A DNA stretch of 11,413 bases from Rikenellaceae bacterium. Its GTDB lineage: Bacteria > Bacteroidota > Bacteroidia > Bacteroidales > Rikenellaceae. Where the stretch lies: NCBI GenBank assembly GCA_020859745.1, contig JAJBVQ010000210.1:1-11413 (forward strand), read 5' to 3'. The translations under genes were made by a program, and so were the position numbers. Below are positions 1-7,236 of this stretch, piece by piece (the first letter of the stretch is position 1; each line of letters opens with the position of its first letter). The notes under the pieces are model-generated. The model was not told the DNA's origin. It did no database searches and worked only from the letters and a program-made list of their open reading frames with translations.

Positions 1-1084
1 CCTTGATCTCCTTCGGATAGTTCGTCAGGATCACCGGCCGCTTGAAATGCTGCTGCACCCGGTAGCGCTCGTGTTCCGTCGCCAGATCCGCCCCCCAGAA
101 TACCGGGAATTCGAACTTCTCCCCCTTCTTGTCCCGGGCCTCCTCCAGTATTTTCACGCCCTCCGTGTAGTCCAGCCGCACGAAATCATTGGCCGTCACG
201 AAACGCAGCCGTTCGGTCAACTCCTTGTCATACATCTTTTCGAGGAACGCCAGATCGTCCGCGCAATTTTCCAGCGCATAGTTGACCAAGTATTTGATGA
301 AATCCTCGGCCAGGTCCATATTCTCCTGAATCTCGTAGAACGCCATCTCCGGCTCCACCATCCAGAACTCGGCCAAATGCCGCGGCGTATTGGAATTCTC
401 GGCCCGGAACGTCGGCCCGAAGGTATAGATCTGCCCCAAGGCCATCGCCGCCAATTCCCCCTCCAACTGTCCGGAAACGGTCAGGTTGGTCGAACGCCCG
501 AAGAAGTCCTGCGAGTAGTCCACTTTCCCATCCTCCGTGCGCGGCGGGTTGGCCATGTCGAGCGTCGTCACCTGGAACATCGCCCCCGCCCCTTCGGCGT
601 CCGAGCCGGTGATCAGCGGCGTGTTCCAGTAGTAGAATCCTCGGTCGTTGAAATACTTGTGAATCGCATACGCCATGGCATGCCGGATGCGGAACACCGC
701 CCCGAACGTATTGGTCCTTGGCCGCAAGTGCGCAATCTCGCGCAGGAATTCGAGGGTATGCCCCTTCTTCTGCAACGGATAGCTCTCCGGATCGGCAGTC
801 CCGTAGATCTCGATCGCTTTGGCCTGAATCTCGACCGGCTGCCCTGATGCGGGCGACTCGACCAGCGTCCCGGTCACCTTGACGCAGGCCCCGGTCGTAA
901 TGTCCTTGAGCAGCGCCTCGTCGAAAGCGGCGGTCTCGGCCACCACCTGAATGTTATTGATAGTCGAGCCGTCGTTCAGGGCGATGAACGCCACGTTCTT
1001 GTTGCCGCGCTTGGTGCGTACCCATCCTTTGGCCACTACTTCGACGTTACGCTCGCCCGAGGCGAGCAACTCTGCTATTCTCAT
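1..1084 (-). CDS. asnS: Asparaginyl-tRNA synthetase, C-terminus cut by window edge
   Basis: This class IIb aminoacyl-tRNA synthetase charges tRNA-Asn with asparagine in the cytoplasm, using ATP. Translating back from the ATG at 1084-1082 gives 361 residues before the window ends. E. coli AsnS has 466, so about 100 C-terminal residues, including class II motif 3, are outside. Residues 1-100 are the OB-fold anticodon-binding domain (GWVRTKRGNKN at 20-30). A catalytic core follows: LRPRTNTFGAVFRIRH at 120-135 leading into motif 1, TVSGQLEGE at 202-210, and motif 2 FRAENSNTPRHLAEFWMVEPE at about 226-246. The NSNTPRHLAEFWM stretch is characteristic of AsnRS rather than AspRS. WGADLATEHERY (330-341) and NYPKEIK (355-361) also match the E. 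coli protein closely. It diverges from holB, with 114 nt between the start codons. Nothing looks broken. The family call is near certain. Confidence 0.97.
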   Translation of the reverse strand, partial: MRIAELLASGERNVEVVAKGWVRTKRGNKNVAFIALNDGSTINNIQVVAETAAFDEALLKDITTGACVKVTGTLVESPASGQPVEIQAKAIEIYGTADPESYPLQKKGHTLEFLREIAHLRPRTNTFGAVFRIRHAMAYAIHKYFNDRGFYYWNTPLITGSDAEGAGAMFQVTTLDMANPPRTEDGKVDYSQDFFGRSTNLTVSGQLEGELAAMALGQIYTFGPTFRAENSNTPRHLAEFWMVEPEMAFYEIQENMDLAEDFIKYLVNYALENCADDLAFLEKMYDKELTERLRFVTANDFVRLDYTEGVKILEEARDKKGEKFEFPVFWGADLATEHERYRVQQHFKRPVILTNYPKEIK

Positions 1085-1124
1085 GGTTCTTTTTGGTATG
1101 TGAAATGGTTTAGACTTCCGTGTG

Positions 1125-1158
1125 ATTGGCGAAGATATGCAAAATTTCCGTATCTTCG
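1125..1158 (+). promoter_or_regulatory. Candidate promoter for holB
   Basis: TATCTTCG at 1151-1158 matches TAnnTTTG at seven of eight positions. ATTG at 1125-1128 could be a -33 box, but the 22-nt spacing is slightly long. If used, transcription would start around 1164. That supports translation from the ATG at 1199 and not from the in-frame ATG at 1100, which lies upstream of the promoter. Confidence 0.4.
1130..1137 (-). promoter_or_regulatory. Candidate -7 element for asnS
   Basis: Read on the minus strand this is TATCTTCG, seven of eight matches to the Bacteroidetes -7 consensus TAnnTTTG. It lies about 45 nt upstream of the asnS start. I see no good -33 TTTG at the expected spacing (about 1158-1161 reads TGAC), so the call rests on the -7 box and its position. 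It is the exact inverted copy of the plus-strand box at 1151-1158. Confidence 0.4.
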
Positions 1159-1198
1159 TCAGTCGCCGGCCCGGTTTTTCGCGCCGCGCACCCCGAAA

Positions 1199-2380
1199 AT
1201 GCAGTTCAAAGAGATCATAGGACAGGAAGAGATCAAACGCCACCTGCGCGAAACCGTGCGCAGCGGGCGCATCAGCCACGCCATGCTTTTCACGGGCGGC
1301 GAGGGGGCGGGGGCGTTGCCGCTGGCGCTGGCCTACGCCCAGTACGTCAACTGCCGCAACCGCACGGACGAGGATTCGTGCGGGGTCTGTCCGGAGTGCT
1401 ACCGCATGCAGCGGATGGAGCATCCGGACTGCCACTACATCTATCCGGTCAACACCTCGAAAGAGGCGGTGGCGACCGGGCGTGCCGACGAGAAGCCGCG
1501 CAGCGAACAATTCCTGCACGTCTGGCGGCGCGTGATACCGGAAACGGGAGGGTACCTCACCGAACAGGAGTGGTACGCGGCCCTCGGCATCGAGAACCAG
1601 CAGGGGATCATCAACAAGAACGATGCGAACGAGCTGGTGCGGCAGATGGGCTTCAAGTCGTTCGAGGGGGGCTACAAGACGGTGATCGTCTGGCTGCCGG
1701 AACGGCTGCACGAAGCGGCGGCCAACACGCTGCTCAAGCTGGTCGAGGAGCCGCCGGAGAAGACCTTGTTCCTTTTCGTGAGCTTCGAGCCGGAGAAGAT
1801 CATCACCACGATCCGGTCGCGGACGCAGATCGTAGCGATGCCGGGGGTGCCGGACGATATCATTTCCCGGGAGCTGATCGCGCGTAAAGGATCGGCTTCC
1901 GAACAGGCGCAACGGATCGCCCATCTGGCGCAGGGGAGCTGGGGCGCGGCGGCCCGTATGGCGGCGGCTTCGGAGGGGCAGGGCATGGCATCCAGCGAGC
2001 ATCAGGAGCGGTTCATCAAATTGATGCGATTGTGCTACCAGCAAAAATACCTCGGCCTTTTCGACTGGGCGGAGGAGATGGCCCCGCTGGGACGCGAGGC
2101 GCAGAAACAGTTCTGCACGGCGGCGCTGGGGATCGTGCGGGAATGCTACATGACGGGGATCGGCATGGAACGGATCGCGTACACCGATCCGGCGCGGGAG
2201 GCTTTCTGCCAGAACTTCGCACCGTACGTTTCGGAGGTGACCGTGGAGGCTTTCGTGGCGGAGTTCGAGCTGCTGCTGGCCCAGATCCGGCAGAACGGGA
2301 ATCCGAGGATACTGTTCACCCATTTCGCGATGAGCGTCTGCAAGATCATCGGCGCGGCGAAGGCGGCGCTTAAAAAATAG
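1199..2380 (+). CDS. holB: DNA polymerase III, delta-prime subunit (clamp loader)
   Basis: This is the delta-prime subunit of the replicative clamp loader, an AAA+-fold protein that works with DnaX and delta to place the beta clamp on DNA. From the ATG at 1199 it has 393 residues. The N-terminus (FKEIIGQEEIKRHL, 3-16, then ISHAMLFTG) is typical of DnaX/HolB. The P-loop is degenerate (GGEGAGAL, 33-40) and lacks the catalytic lysine, as expected of delta-prime and not of DnaX. A zinc module follows with Cys52, Cys61, Cys64 and Cys67 (CX8CX2CX2C). Walker-B-like VIVWLPER (163-169) precedes NTLLKLVEEPP (176-186), and the sensor-1 region reads RSRTQ (206-210), with Thr where many relatives have the SRC cysteine. 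The C-terminal 170 residues are divergent, as usual. An in-frame ATG at 1100 would add 33 residues unlike the family and lies upstream of the candidate promoter, so I rejected it. Confidence 0.93.
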   Translation: MQFKEIIGQEEIKRHLRETVRSGRISHAMLFTGGEGAGALPLALAYAQYVNCRNRTDEDSCGVCPECYRMQRMEHPDCHYIYPVNTSKEAVATGRADEKPRSEQFLHVWRRVIPETGGYLTEQEWYAALGIENQQGIINKNDANELVRQMGFKSFEGGYKTVIVWLPERLHEAAANTLLKLVEEPPEKTLFLFVSFEPEKIITTIRSRTQIVAMPGVPDDIISRELIARKGSASEQAQRIAHLAQGSWGAAARMAAASEGQGMASSEHQERFIKLMRLCYQQKYLGLFDWAEEMAPLGREAQKQFCTAALGIVRECYMTGIGMERIAYTDPAREAFCQNFAPYVSEVTVEAFVAEFELLLAQIRQNGNPRILFTHFAMSVCKIIGAAKAALKK

Positions 2381-2384
2381 AAGC

Positions 2385-2434
2385 GCGGCCGCACCTCTCC
2401 CTTCGCGGCTGACCCTCTTCCCGGCGGCCGCACC
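2385..2434. repeat. Direct repeat GCGGCCGCACC, two copies
   Basis: The 11-mer GCGGCCGCACC occurs at 2385-2395 and again at 2424-2434, 39 bp start to start, between holB and thrA. Its first eight bases are palindromic, so the copies can also pair with each other. No T-tract follows, so it does not look like an intrinsic terminator. Its function is unknown and it may be chance in GC-rich DNA. Confidence 0.5.
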
Positions 2435-2450
2435 ACGATCCTACCGTTAT

Positions 2451-2476
2451 CCCGCAAAAAATATGTATCTTGCGGG
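2451..2476 (+). promoter_or_regulatory. Candidate thrA promoter inside a 7-bp inverted repeat
   Basis: CCCGCAA (2451-2457) and TTGCGGG (2470-2476) form a perfect 7-bp inverted repeat around an AT-rich 12-nt centre. The centre and right arm hold TATCTTGC (2466-2473), which resembles the -7 box TAnnTTTG with one T missing, 36 nt before the thrA start. I see no clear -33 box. The inverted repeat could be an operator for a dimeric repressor or a coincidence of the promoter. Only the geometry is seen. Confidence 0.4.
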
Positions 2477-2509
2477 TTCCAAAAGCGAATAAACCGAAAG
2501 AGCAAGACG

Positions 2510-4954
2510 ATGAAAGTGTTCAAATTCGGCGGCACCTCCGTGGGGAGCGCCGCAGGACTCCGGAATATCAAACAGATCATCGACCGGGAGAGCGGGCGCG
2601 TGGTGGTGGTCGTTTCGGCCCTGGGCGGTGTCACCGACCAGCTGATCGCCGTCAGCGAAGCCGCCGCCAAGGCCGATCCCGCCTATACGGAACAATACCG
2701 GGCGATCTGCGAGCGGCATCGAGCCGCCGTATCCGAAAGCGTGCCGGTGCCCATGCAGGGGGATACCCTCGTGCAGGTCGAGGCGCTGCTCGACGAGCTG
2801 GGCAATATCCTGCGCGGCGTCTCCCTGATCCAGGACCTGTCGTCCAAGACCACCAACACGATCGTCAGCTACGGCGAGCGGCTCAGCTCGCTGATTGTCA
2901 GCCGCATCATCGACGACGCAGTGCTGCGCGACGCGCGCGCGTTCATCAAAACGGAACCCTATTTCAACAAGCATATCGTCGATTTCACCCTGACCAACTC
3001 TTTGGTGCGCGGCACGTTCGCCGACGATGCGCGGGTGAGCGTGGTGCCGGGCTTCATCTCGTCGGACAAGACCAGCGGCGAGGCGCCGACACTGGGCCGC
3101 GGCGGGTCGGACTACACGGCGGCCATCATCGCTGCGGCGACGGGGGCCGAGGTGCTGAACATCTACACCGACGTGGACGGCTTTATGACCGCCGACCCGC
3201 GCGTGATCGACAAGGCTTACCTGATCGAGAGCCTCACGTTCCTCGAAGCGATGGAGCTGTGCAACTTCGGGGCGAAAGTGATCTACCCGCCGACGATTTT
3301 CCCGGCTTACAACCACAACATCCCGATCTACATCAAGAACACCTACCGGCCGGAGAGCGCGGGTACCTATATCTCACGGGCGAAAGCGGCTGCGGACGGC
3401 GACGTGCGCAAGGCGATCAAGGGGATCTCGTCCATCAACGACAGCTGCCTGCTGACCATCCGCGGACTGGGAATGGTCGGGGTGATCGGGGTCAACTACC
3501 GGATATTCAAGGCACTGGCCAAAGCGGGGATCAGCGTGTTCCTCGTGTCGCAGGCGTCGAGCGAGAACACCACGTCGATCGGAGTGCGGCGCGACGACGC
3601 CCTGCACGCCAAAGAGGTGCTGAGCGCGGAGTTTGCGCAGGAGATTGCGATGGGCGAGATCGACGAAATCATGCTGGAGTGCGACCTGGCGACGGTGGCC
3701 ATCGTGGGCGAGAATATGCGTTCGTGTCCGGGGATCGCGGGCAAGCTGTTCGGCACGCTGGGGCGGAACGGGATCAACGTGATCGCCTGCGCGCAGGGGG
3801 CCAGCGAAACAAATATATCGTTCGTCATCAAGGTGGAGAGCCTGCGCAAGGCGCTGAACGTGATCCACGACTCTTTTTTCCTCTCGGAGTACCAGGTGCT
3901 GAACCTGTTCCTGACGGGGGTCGGGCTGGTGGGCGGTTCGCTGATCGAGCAGATCAGGTCGCAACAGGCGGAATTGCAGAAAAATAACGCCCTGAAGATC
4001 AATGTCGTCGGCATTTCCAACTCGCGTCGTAGCATCTTCGACCGGGACGGCATCGACCTGGCGAACTACAAGGAACTGCTGGAAAACGAGGGGATTCCGA
4101 CCACGCCGCAGGCGGTGCGGGACCGGATCGTGGAGATGAACATCTTCAACTCGGTATTCGTGGACTGCACGGCCAGCCCGGCGGTGGCGGAAATTTACGG
4201 TGACCTGCTGGAGCATAACGTGTCGGTGGTGACGGCCAACAAGATCGCGGCTTCGTCGGATTACGAGCACTATGCAACGTTGAAGAATACCGCCAGAACC
4301 CGTGGAGTAAAATTCCTGTTCGAGACCAACGTGGGGGCGGGACTGCCGATCATCAACACGATCAACGACCTGCGGCACAGCGGAGACACCATACTGGGCC
4401 TCAAGGCGGTGCTGAGCGGGACGCTGAACTACATTTTCAACGTCCTGTCGGAAGATATTCCGTTCAGCCGGGCGGTGGCGATGGCCAAGGAGGCGGGGTA
4501 TGCCGAGCCGGACCCGCGCATCGACCTGAGCGGGACGGACGTGGTGCGCAAGCTGGTGATCCTGGCGCGCGAGTCGGGCTACCGGGTGGAGCAGGAGAAT
4601 GTGGTGAAGAACCTGTTCGTGCCGGACTATATTTTCGAGGGTTCGACGGACGATTTCTGGGCGAAGGTGCCGGAGCTGGACGCGGCGTTCGAGGAGAAGC
4701 GGCGCGTGCTGGCGGCGGAGGGCAAGAAGTGGCGCTTCGTGGCGTCGCTGGAGGGCGGCGCCTGCTCGGTGGGATTGCAGGAGGTCGAGGCGGGGCATCC
4801 ATTCTACAACCTCGAAGGGAGCAACAACATCATCCTGATCACGACGACGCGCTACAACGAGTACCCGTTGCAGATCAAGGGCTACGGCGCGGGAGCGTCG
4901 GTGACGGCGGCGGGCGTGTTCGCCGACATCATGTCGATCGCCAATATCCAGTAG
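2510..4954 (+). CDS. thrA: Bifunctional aspartokinase / homoserine dehydrogenase
   Basis: This fused enzyme catalyses the first step (aspartate to aspartyl-phosphate, ATP) and third step (aspartate semialdehyde to homoserine, NAD(P)H) of threonine and methionine synthesis. At 814 residues it matches E. coli ThrA (820). The kinase domain has KFGGTSVG (5-12), SYGERLSS (120-127), GRGGSDYTAA (196-205) and IYTDVDGFMTADPR (218-231). Two ACT-type regulatory domains follow, around 317-390 (GLGMVGVIGV) and 396-460 (VAIVGENM through NISFVI). In E. coli ThrA this region mediates threonine feedback inhibition; that is assumed here. The dehydrogenase starts at TGVGLVGG (469-476) and has TANK (575-578), FETNVGAGLPII (604-615), GTLNYIFN (637-644) and the signature GYAEPDPRIDLSGTDVVRK (663-681). 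It appears intact and monocistronic: thrB and thrC do not follow, and a strong hairpin lies just downstream. The ATG at 2510 sits directly before the KFGGTS strand, as in the family. Confidence 0.96.
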   Translation: MKVFKFGGTSVGSAAGLRNIKQIIDRESGRVVVVVSALGGVTDQLIAVSEAAAKADPAYTEQYRAICERHRAAVSESVPVPMQGDTLVQVEALLDELGNILRGVSLIQDLSSKTTNTIVSYGERLSSLIVSRIIDDAVLRDARAFIKTEPYFNKHIVDFTLTNSLVRGTFADDARVSVVPGFISSDKTSGEAPTLGRGGSDYTAAIIAAATGAEVLNIYTDVDGFMTADPRVIDKAYLIESLTFLEAMELCNFGAKVIYPPTIFPAYNHNIPIYIKNTYRPESAGTYISRAKAAADGDVRKAIKGISSINDSCLLTIRGLGMVGVIGVNYRIFKALAKAGISVFLVSQASSENTTSIGVRRDDALHAKEVLSAEFAQEIAMGEIDEIMLECDLATVAIVGENMRSCPGIAGKLFGTLGRNGINVIACAQGASETNISFVIKVESLRKALNVIHDSFFLSEYQVLNLFLTGVGLVGGSLIEQIRSQQAELQKNNALKINVVGISNSRRSIFDRDGIDLANYKELLENEGIPTTPQAVRDRIVEMNIFNSVFVDCTASPAVAEIYGDLLEHNVSVVTANKIAASSDYEHYATLKNTARTRGVKFLFETNVGAGLPIINTINDLRHSGDTILGLKAVLSGTLNYIFNVLSEDIPFSRAVAMAKEAGYAEPDPRIDLSGTDVVRKLVILARESGYRVEQENVVKNLFVPDYIFEGSTDDFWAKVPELDAAFEEKRRVLAAEGKKWRFVASLEGGACSVGLQEVEAGHPFYNLEGSNNIILITTTRYNEYPLQIKGYGAGASVTAAGVFADIMSIANIQ

Positions 4955-4973
4955 ACACCGAATCCGAACGGAA

Positions 4974-5002
4974 AAAGGCCCAAGGGAATCCCTTGGGCCT
5001 TT
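4974..5002. terminator. Bidirectional intrinsic terminator between thrA and the SPOR gene
   Basis: AAAGGCCCAAGGG (4974-4986) and CCCTTGGGCCTTT (4990-5002) form a perfect 13-bp stem with a 3-nt loop (AAT). On the plus strand it ends in TTT only. On the minus strand five T (complement of 4972-4976) run out of the stem, a better terminator tail. It lies 19 nt past the thrA stop and 21 nt past the stop of the convergent SPOR gene, so it plausibly serves both. Confidence 0.85.
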
Positions 5003-5023
5003 GCGTATATCCGATAAAAGGAT

Positions 5024-5866
5024 CTATCGACCGACCGTCAGCCGCGCCGCCTCCTGAATGCTGATGCGCTGCGTTCCCTGCATCGCCACGACAAAAGCGT
5101 CCCGGTACCGGGCATCCGCCCGCAGCCGCTTGCAGGCCGCCTGGGCCTCTGCGTAGTTCGGGTAACCGCCATAGTAGTAGGCGTATTTCCCGTCAGGCCG
5201 CTGGAGCATCTTCACCCCCGCCAAACCCGAAAAAGCCGCCTCGTTCGGGCGCGTGGTCACTGCCAGCTGGACGCGGTAGACAATCCGGTAAGCCGCCGCC
5301 GCACTCTGCGTCGGGGCCACATAGTTGTCCGTGGCCGGCGTATCGCCCGGCCCTTTCACGTAGCCCTCCTCCTCGATCCGCCTGTCCACCAGCGAGTCCA
5401 CGAACTGCTTGAACGGTTTGCCGCTGGAATAGGCGTCCGGAATACTCTGCGGTTTGGGCAGCGCCTCCAGTTTGCGGTCGATCACAGCGATCTGGTCTGC
5501 CAGAATATCGAGTTCCTTGGTGATCTTCCGCGCCCGCGAACCCCGCGCCGTTTTCAGCTCCGCCCCCAGCAGATCCACCTGCTTCTGAAGCTCGGCCTTG
5601 CGCTCGGTCAGATTGCAGACCATCTGCTCTGCCGGGCTGAGCCGAGAACGGGGCGTGCCCCGCACGATCGTGGCGTTCGGATCGACCCATTCCCGCTCTT
5701 TTTTCCCGGCGGCCGGAGTACCGGCCTGCTGGTAGCTCAGCTCCTCGGCCTGCTGCTTAGCGGCCTTGCGGCCCTGCGCGGCGGCACCTTCCGGCGAGAG
5801 GAGAAGAGACAGGGTAGCCGCCAGCGCGAAAGGCAGCGACAACAATTTTATGACAGGTTTTGACAT
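5024..5866 (-). CDS. Secreted coiled-coil protein with C-terminal SPOR domain
   Basis: This is a 280-residue exported protein. Residues 1-30 are a signal peptide: Lys3 and Lys7, a hydrophobic core around 8-23, and an AAAQ-type cleavage region near 28-31. There is no lipobox cysteine. Residues 31-80 are charged and probably flexible. Residues 84-136 have a heptad-like, charged helical pattern (LTERKAELQKQVDLL and onward), likely a coiled coil. From about 193 to the end is a SPOR-like domain: YRVQLAV (197-203), a short loop, DGKYAYYYGGYPNYAEAQAA (225-244), then ARYRDAFVVAM (252-262). SPOR domains bind denuded glycan strands of peptidoglycan, often at division sites, so a periplasmic wall-associated role is inferred. 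The ATG at 5866 was chosen because it begins the signal peptide and lies just downstream of a near-perfect promoter. A start at 6010 would lie upstream of that promoter and inside waaA. Exact partner and function are unknown. Confidence 0.85.
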   Translation of the reverse strand: MSKPVIKLLSLPFALAATLSLLLSPEGAAAQGRKAAKQQAEELSYQQAGTPAAGKKEREWVDPNATIVRGTPRSRLSPAEQMVCNLTERKAELQKQVDLLGAELKTARGSRARKITKELDILADQIAVIDRKLEALPKPQSIPDAYSSGKPFKQFVDSLVDRRIEEEGYVKGPGDTPATDNYVAPTQSAAAAYRIVYRVQLAVTTRPNEAAFSGLAGVKMLQRPDGKYAYYYGGYPNYAEAQAACKRLRADARYRDAFVVAMQGTQRISIQEAARLTVGR

Positions 5867-5888
5867 GGCGTAGTCGGTTGAACGATAA

Positions 5889-5920
5889 CAAATGTAGTGA
5901 TTTTCGGAATTACTGACAAA
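5889..5920 (-). promoter_or_regulatory. Strong sigma-A promoter for the SPOR gene
   Basis: On the minus strand, TTTG (5920-5917), exactly 20 nt, then TACATTTG (5896-5889) fits the Bacteroidetes consensus perfectly. The -33 box begins 17 nt after the waaA stop. The start codon at 5866 is 23 nt beyond the -7 box, giving a short leader. The SPOR gene can therefore be transcribed independently of waaA. Confidence 0.8.
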
Positions 5921-5936
5921 ACAGGTGCCGAAATCC

Positions 5937-7217
5937 TTATTCCCCGATCGCGTCGAGAATGATCCGGGAGGCTCCCGCCCGGCTGCGGACGTACGATTCC
6001 GCCGCCGCACCCTTAAACGCCAGCCCGGCCGGGTCAGAGAGCCACTTCTCCACCGTCCGGCGCAGCCCGCCGGCCTCCGACACCGGCGCCGCCGCCGCCG
6101 CCGCCACCAGCTCCACGGCCTCGGCGAAGGCCGTGTATTTCGGCCCGAAAACGACCGGCATGCCCCAGGTGGCCGCCTCCAGCGTATTGTGTATCCCGTG
6201 CCCGAAACCGCCGCCGATATAGGCTATCTGCCCGTACCGGTAGACGCCGGACAAAATGCCGATCGTGTCGATCATAAGCAACGTCGCCGCCGCCAGCTCC
6301 CCTGCCGGCGTATCGGCGGAGAGGGCCGTATACCTCAGCCCTTTCCTGCCGCTGCGCTGTATAAAAGAGTCGATCCGGGCCGAGTCCAACTCATGCGGGG
6401 CGACGATGAATTTCATTCCGGGCCGGGCATTCATCAGCTCCAGCAGGATCTCCTCGTCCGGCGGCCAGGTGCTGCCGCAGACCATGACAGGCCCCTGTGC
6501 ATTCCGCACGAACGCGGCCGCCAACGGCAGCTCCGGCGCTTGCTCCGCCAAAGCCGCCACCCGGTCGAAACGGGTGTCGCCGCTGACCGTCACCCGGTCC
6601 GCCCCGAAGCCGATGGTCGCCAGCAGCTCCCTGGAAGATTCGTTCTGCACGAAAAAGCGGTCGAGCAGCCCGAGCGTCCTGCGCATGAACCTCCCCGCCG
6701 CTGACTCTTTGAAAAAGACCATGTCGGGACGGAAAATAGCGGACACCACGCAGGTATGCGCCCCGGAATCCCGCAAGGCCGAAAGATAGTTGTACCAGTA
6801 TTCGTATTTGACGAAGATCGCGGTTTCGGGCCTCACCGCCGCCACGAAGCGGCGCGCATTCTCCGGCGTGTCGGCCGGCAGGTAGTACACCGCATCGGCC
6901 CGGTCGTAGTTCTGCCGTATCTCGTACCCCGACGGCGAAAAAAAGGTCACTACGATCCGCCTGTACTCCGGCGACCCCGCCGGATGACGGCGGCGCAGTT
7001 CTTCGATCAGAGGCCGCCCCTGCTCGAACTCGCCGAGCGAAGCGCAGTGCACCCAAATCGTGCCCCTGCCGTGGTCTGCGGCCGACTCTTGTTTCTCGAT
7101 ATGGGACAGCAGGCCGTGCCGCCCCCGGTGCAGCAGCCGGGCCTTCCGGTTAAAAAGAGCCCCCAGCCCGATACCCAGGCTGAAGGCGCGTATGGAACAG
7201 TTATAAAGGAATGCCAT
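5937..7217 (-). CDS. waaA: 3-deoxy-D-manno-octulosonic acid (Kdo) transferase
   Basis: WaaA (KdtA, glycosyltransferase family 30) transfers Kdo from CMP-Kdo to the lipid A precursor, the first step of LPS core assembly at the cytoplasmic face of the inner membrane. It has 426 residues, the usual length. Residues 3-23 are hydrophobic and fit the N-terminal membrane-associated helix of the family. HCASLGEFEQ (57-66) carries the predicted catalytic base Glu63, by analogy with Aquifex WaaA. KYEYWYNYL (137-145) and SGDTRFDRV (212-220) follow. The CMP-Kdo side has CGSTWPPDEE (247-256), APHE (273-276) and GGGFGHGIHNTLEAATWGMP (335-354). A run of six alanines (372-377), all GCG codons, lies near the C-terminus. 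The start at 7217 is 19 nt from the stop of the upstream SLBB gene with no visible promoter or terminator, suggesting one transcript. Whether it adds one or more Kdo residues cannot be told from sequence. Confidence 0.95.
   Translation of the reverse strand: MAFLYNCSIRAFSLGIGLGALFNRKARLLHRGRHGLLSHIEKQESAADHGRGTIWVHCASLGEFEQGRPLIEELRRRHPAGSPEYRRIVVTFFSPSGYEIRQNYDRADAVYYLPADTPENARRFVAAVRPETAIFVKYEYWYNYLSALRDSGAHTCVVSAIFRPDMVFFKESAAGRFMRRTLGLLDRFFVQNESSRELLATIGFGADRVTVSGDTRFDRVAALAEQAPELPLAAAFVRNAQGPVMVCGSTWPPDEEILLELMNARPGMKFIVAPHELDSARIDSFIQRSGRKGLRYTALSADTPAGELAAATLLMIDTIGILSGVYRYGQIAYIGGGFGHGIHNTLEAATWGMPVVFGPKYTAFAEAVELVAAAAAAPVSEAGGLRRTVEKWLSDPAGLAFKGAAAESYVRSRAGASRIILDAIGE
6087..6104 (-). 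repeat. Trinucleotide repeat (GCG)6 within waaA
   Basis: Six identical GCG codons in a row encode Ala372-Ala377 of WaaA, between the helix YTAFAEAVELV and PVSEAGG. A perfect triplet run can change length in frame by slippage. No variation is visible from one sequence. Confidence 0.85.
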
Positions 7218-7236
7218 CCCTCTGTATGGTTGTCGA

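Noticed and set aside
47..847. 266-codon open frame on the plus strand at the left edge
   Set aside because: It is opposite asnS, which matches E. coli AsnS closely through this whole region.
2385..2434. GC-rich repeat as the holB terminator
   Set aside because: The arms can pair, but the loop is long and no T-tract follows.
2463..2492. Nine-codon leader peptide (MYLAGSKSE) before thrA
   Set aside because: It has no Thr or Ile codons, overlaps the candidate -7 box and is not followed by an attenuator hairpin.
3374..4798. 474-codon open frame antisense to thrA, and a 505-codon frame at 2470-3987 overlapping it on the same strand
   Set aside because: Both overlap the unmistakable ThrA and have low-complexity Arg/Gly/His-rich translations typical of shadow frames in GC-rich DNA.
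5867..6010. 48-residue N-terminal extension of the SPOR protein
   Set aside because: It would start upstream of a consensus promoter and inside waaA, and would hide the signal peptide.
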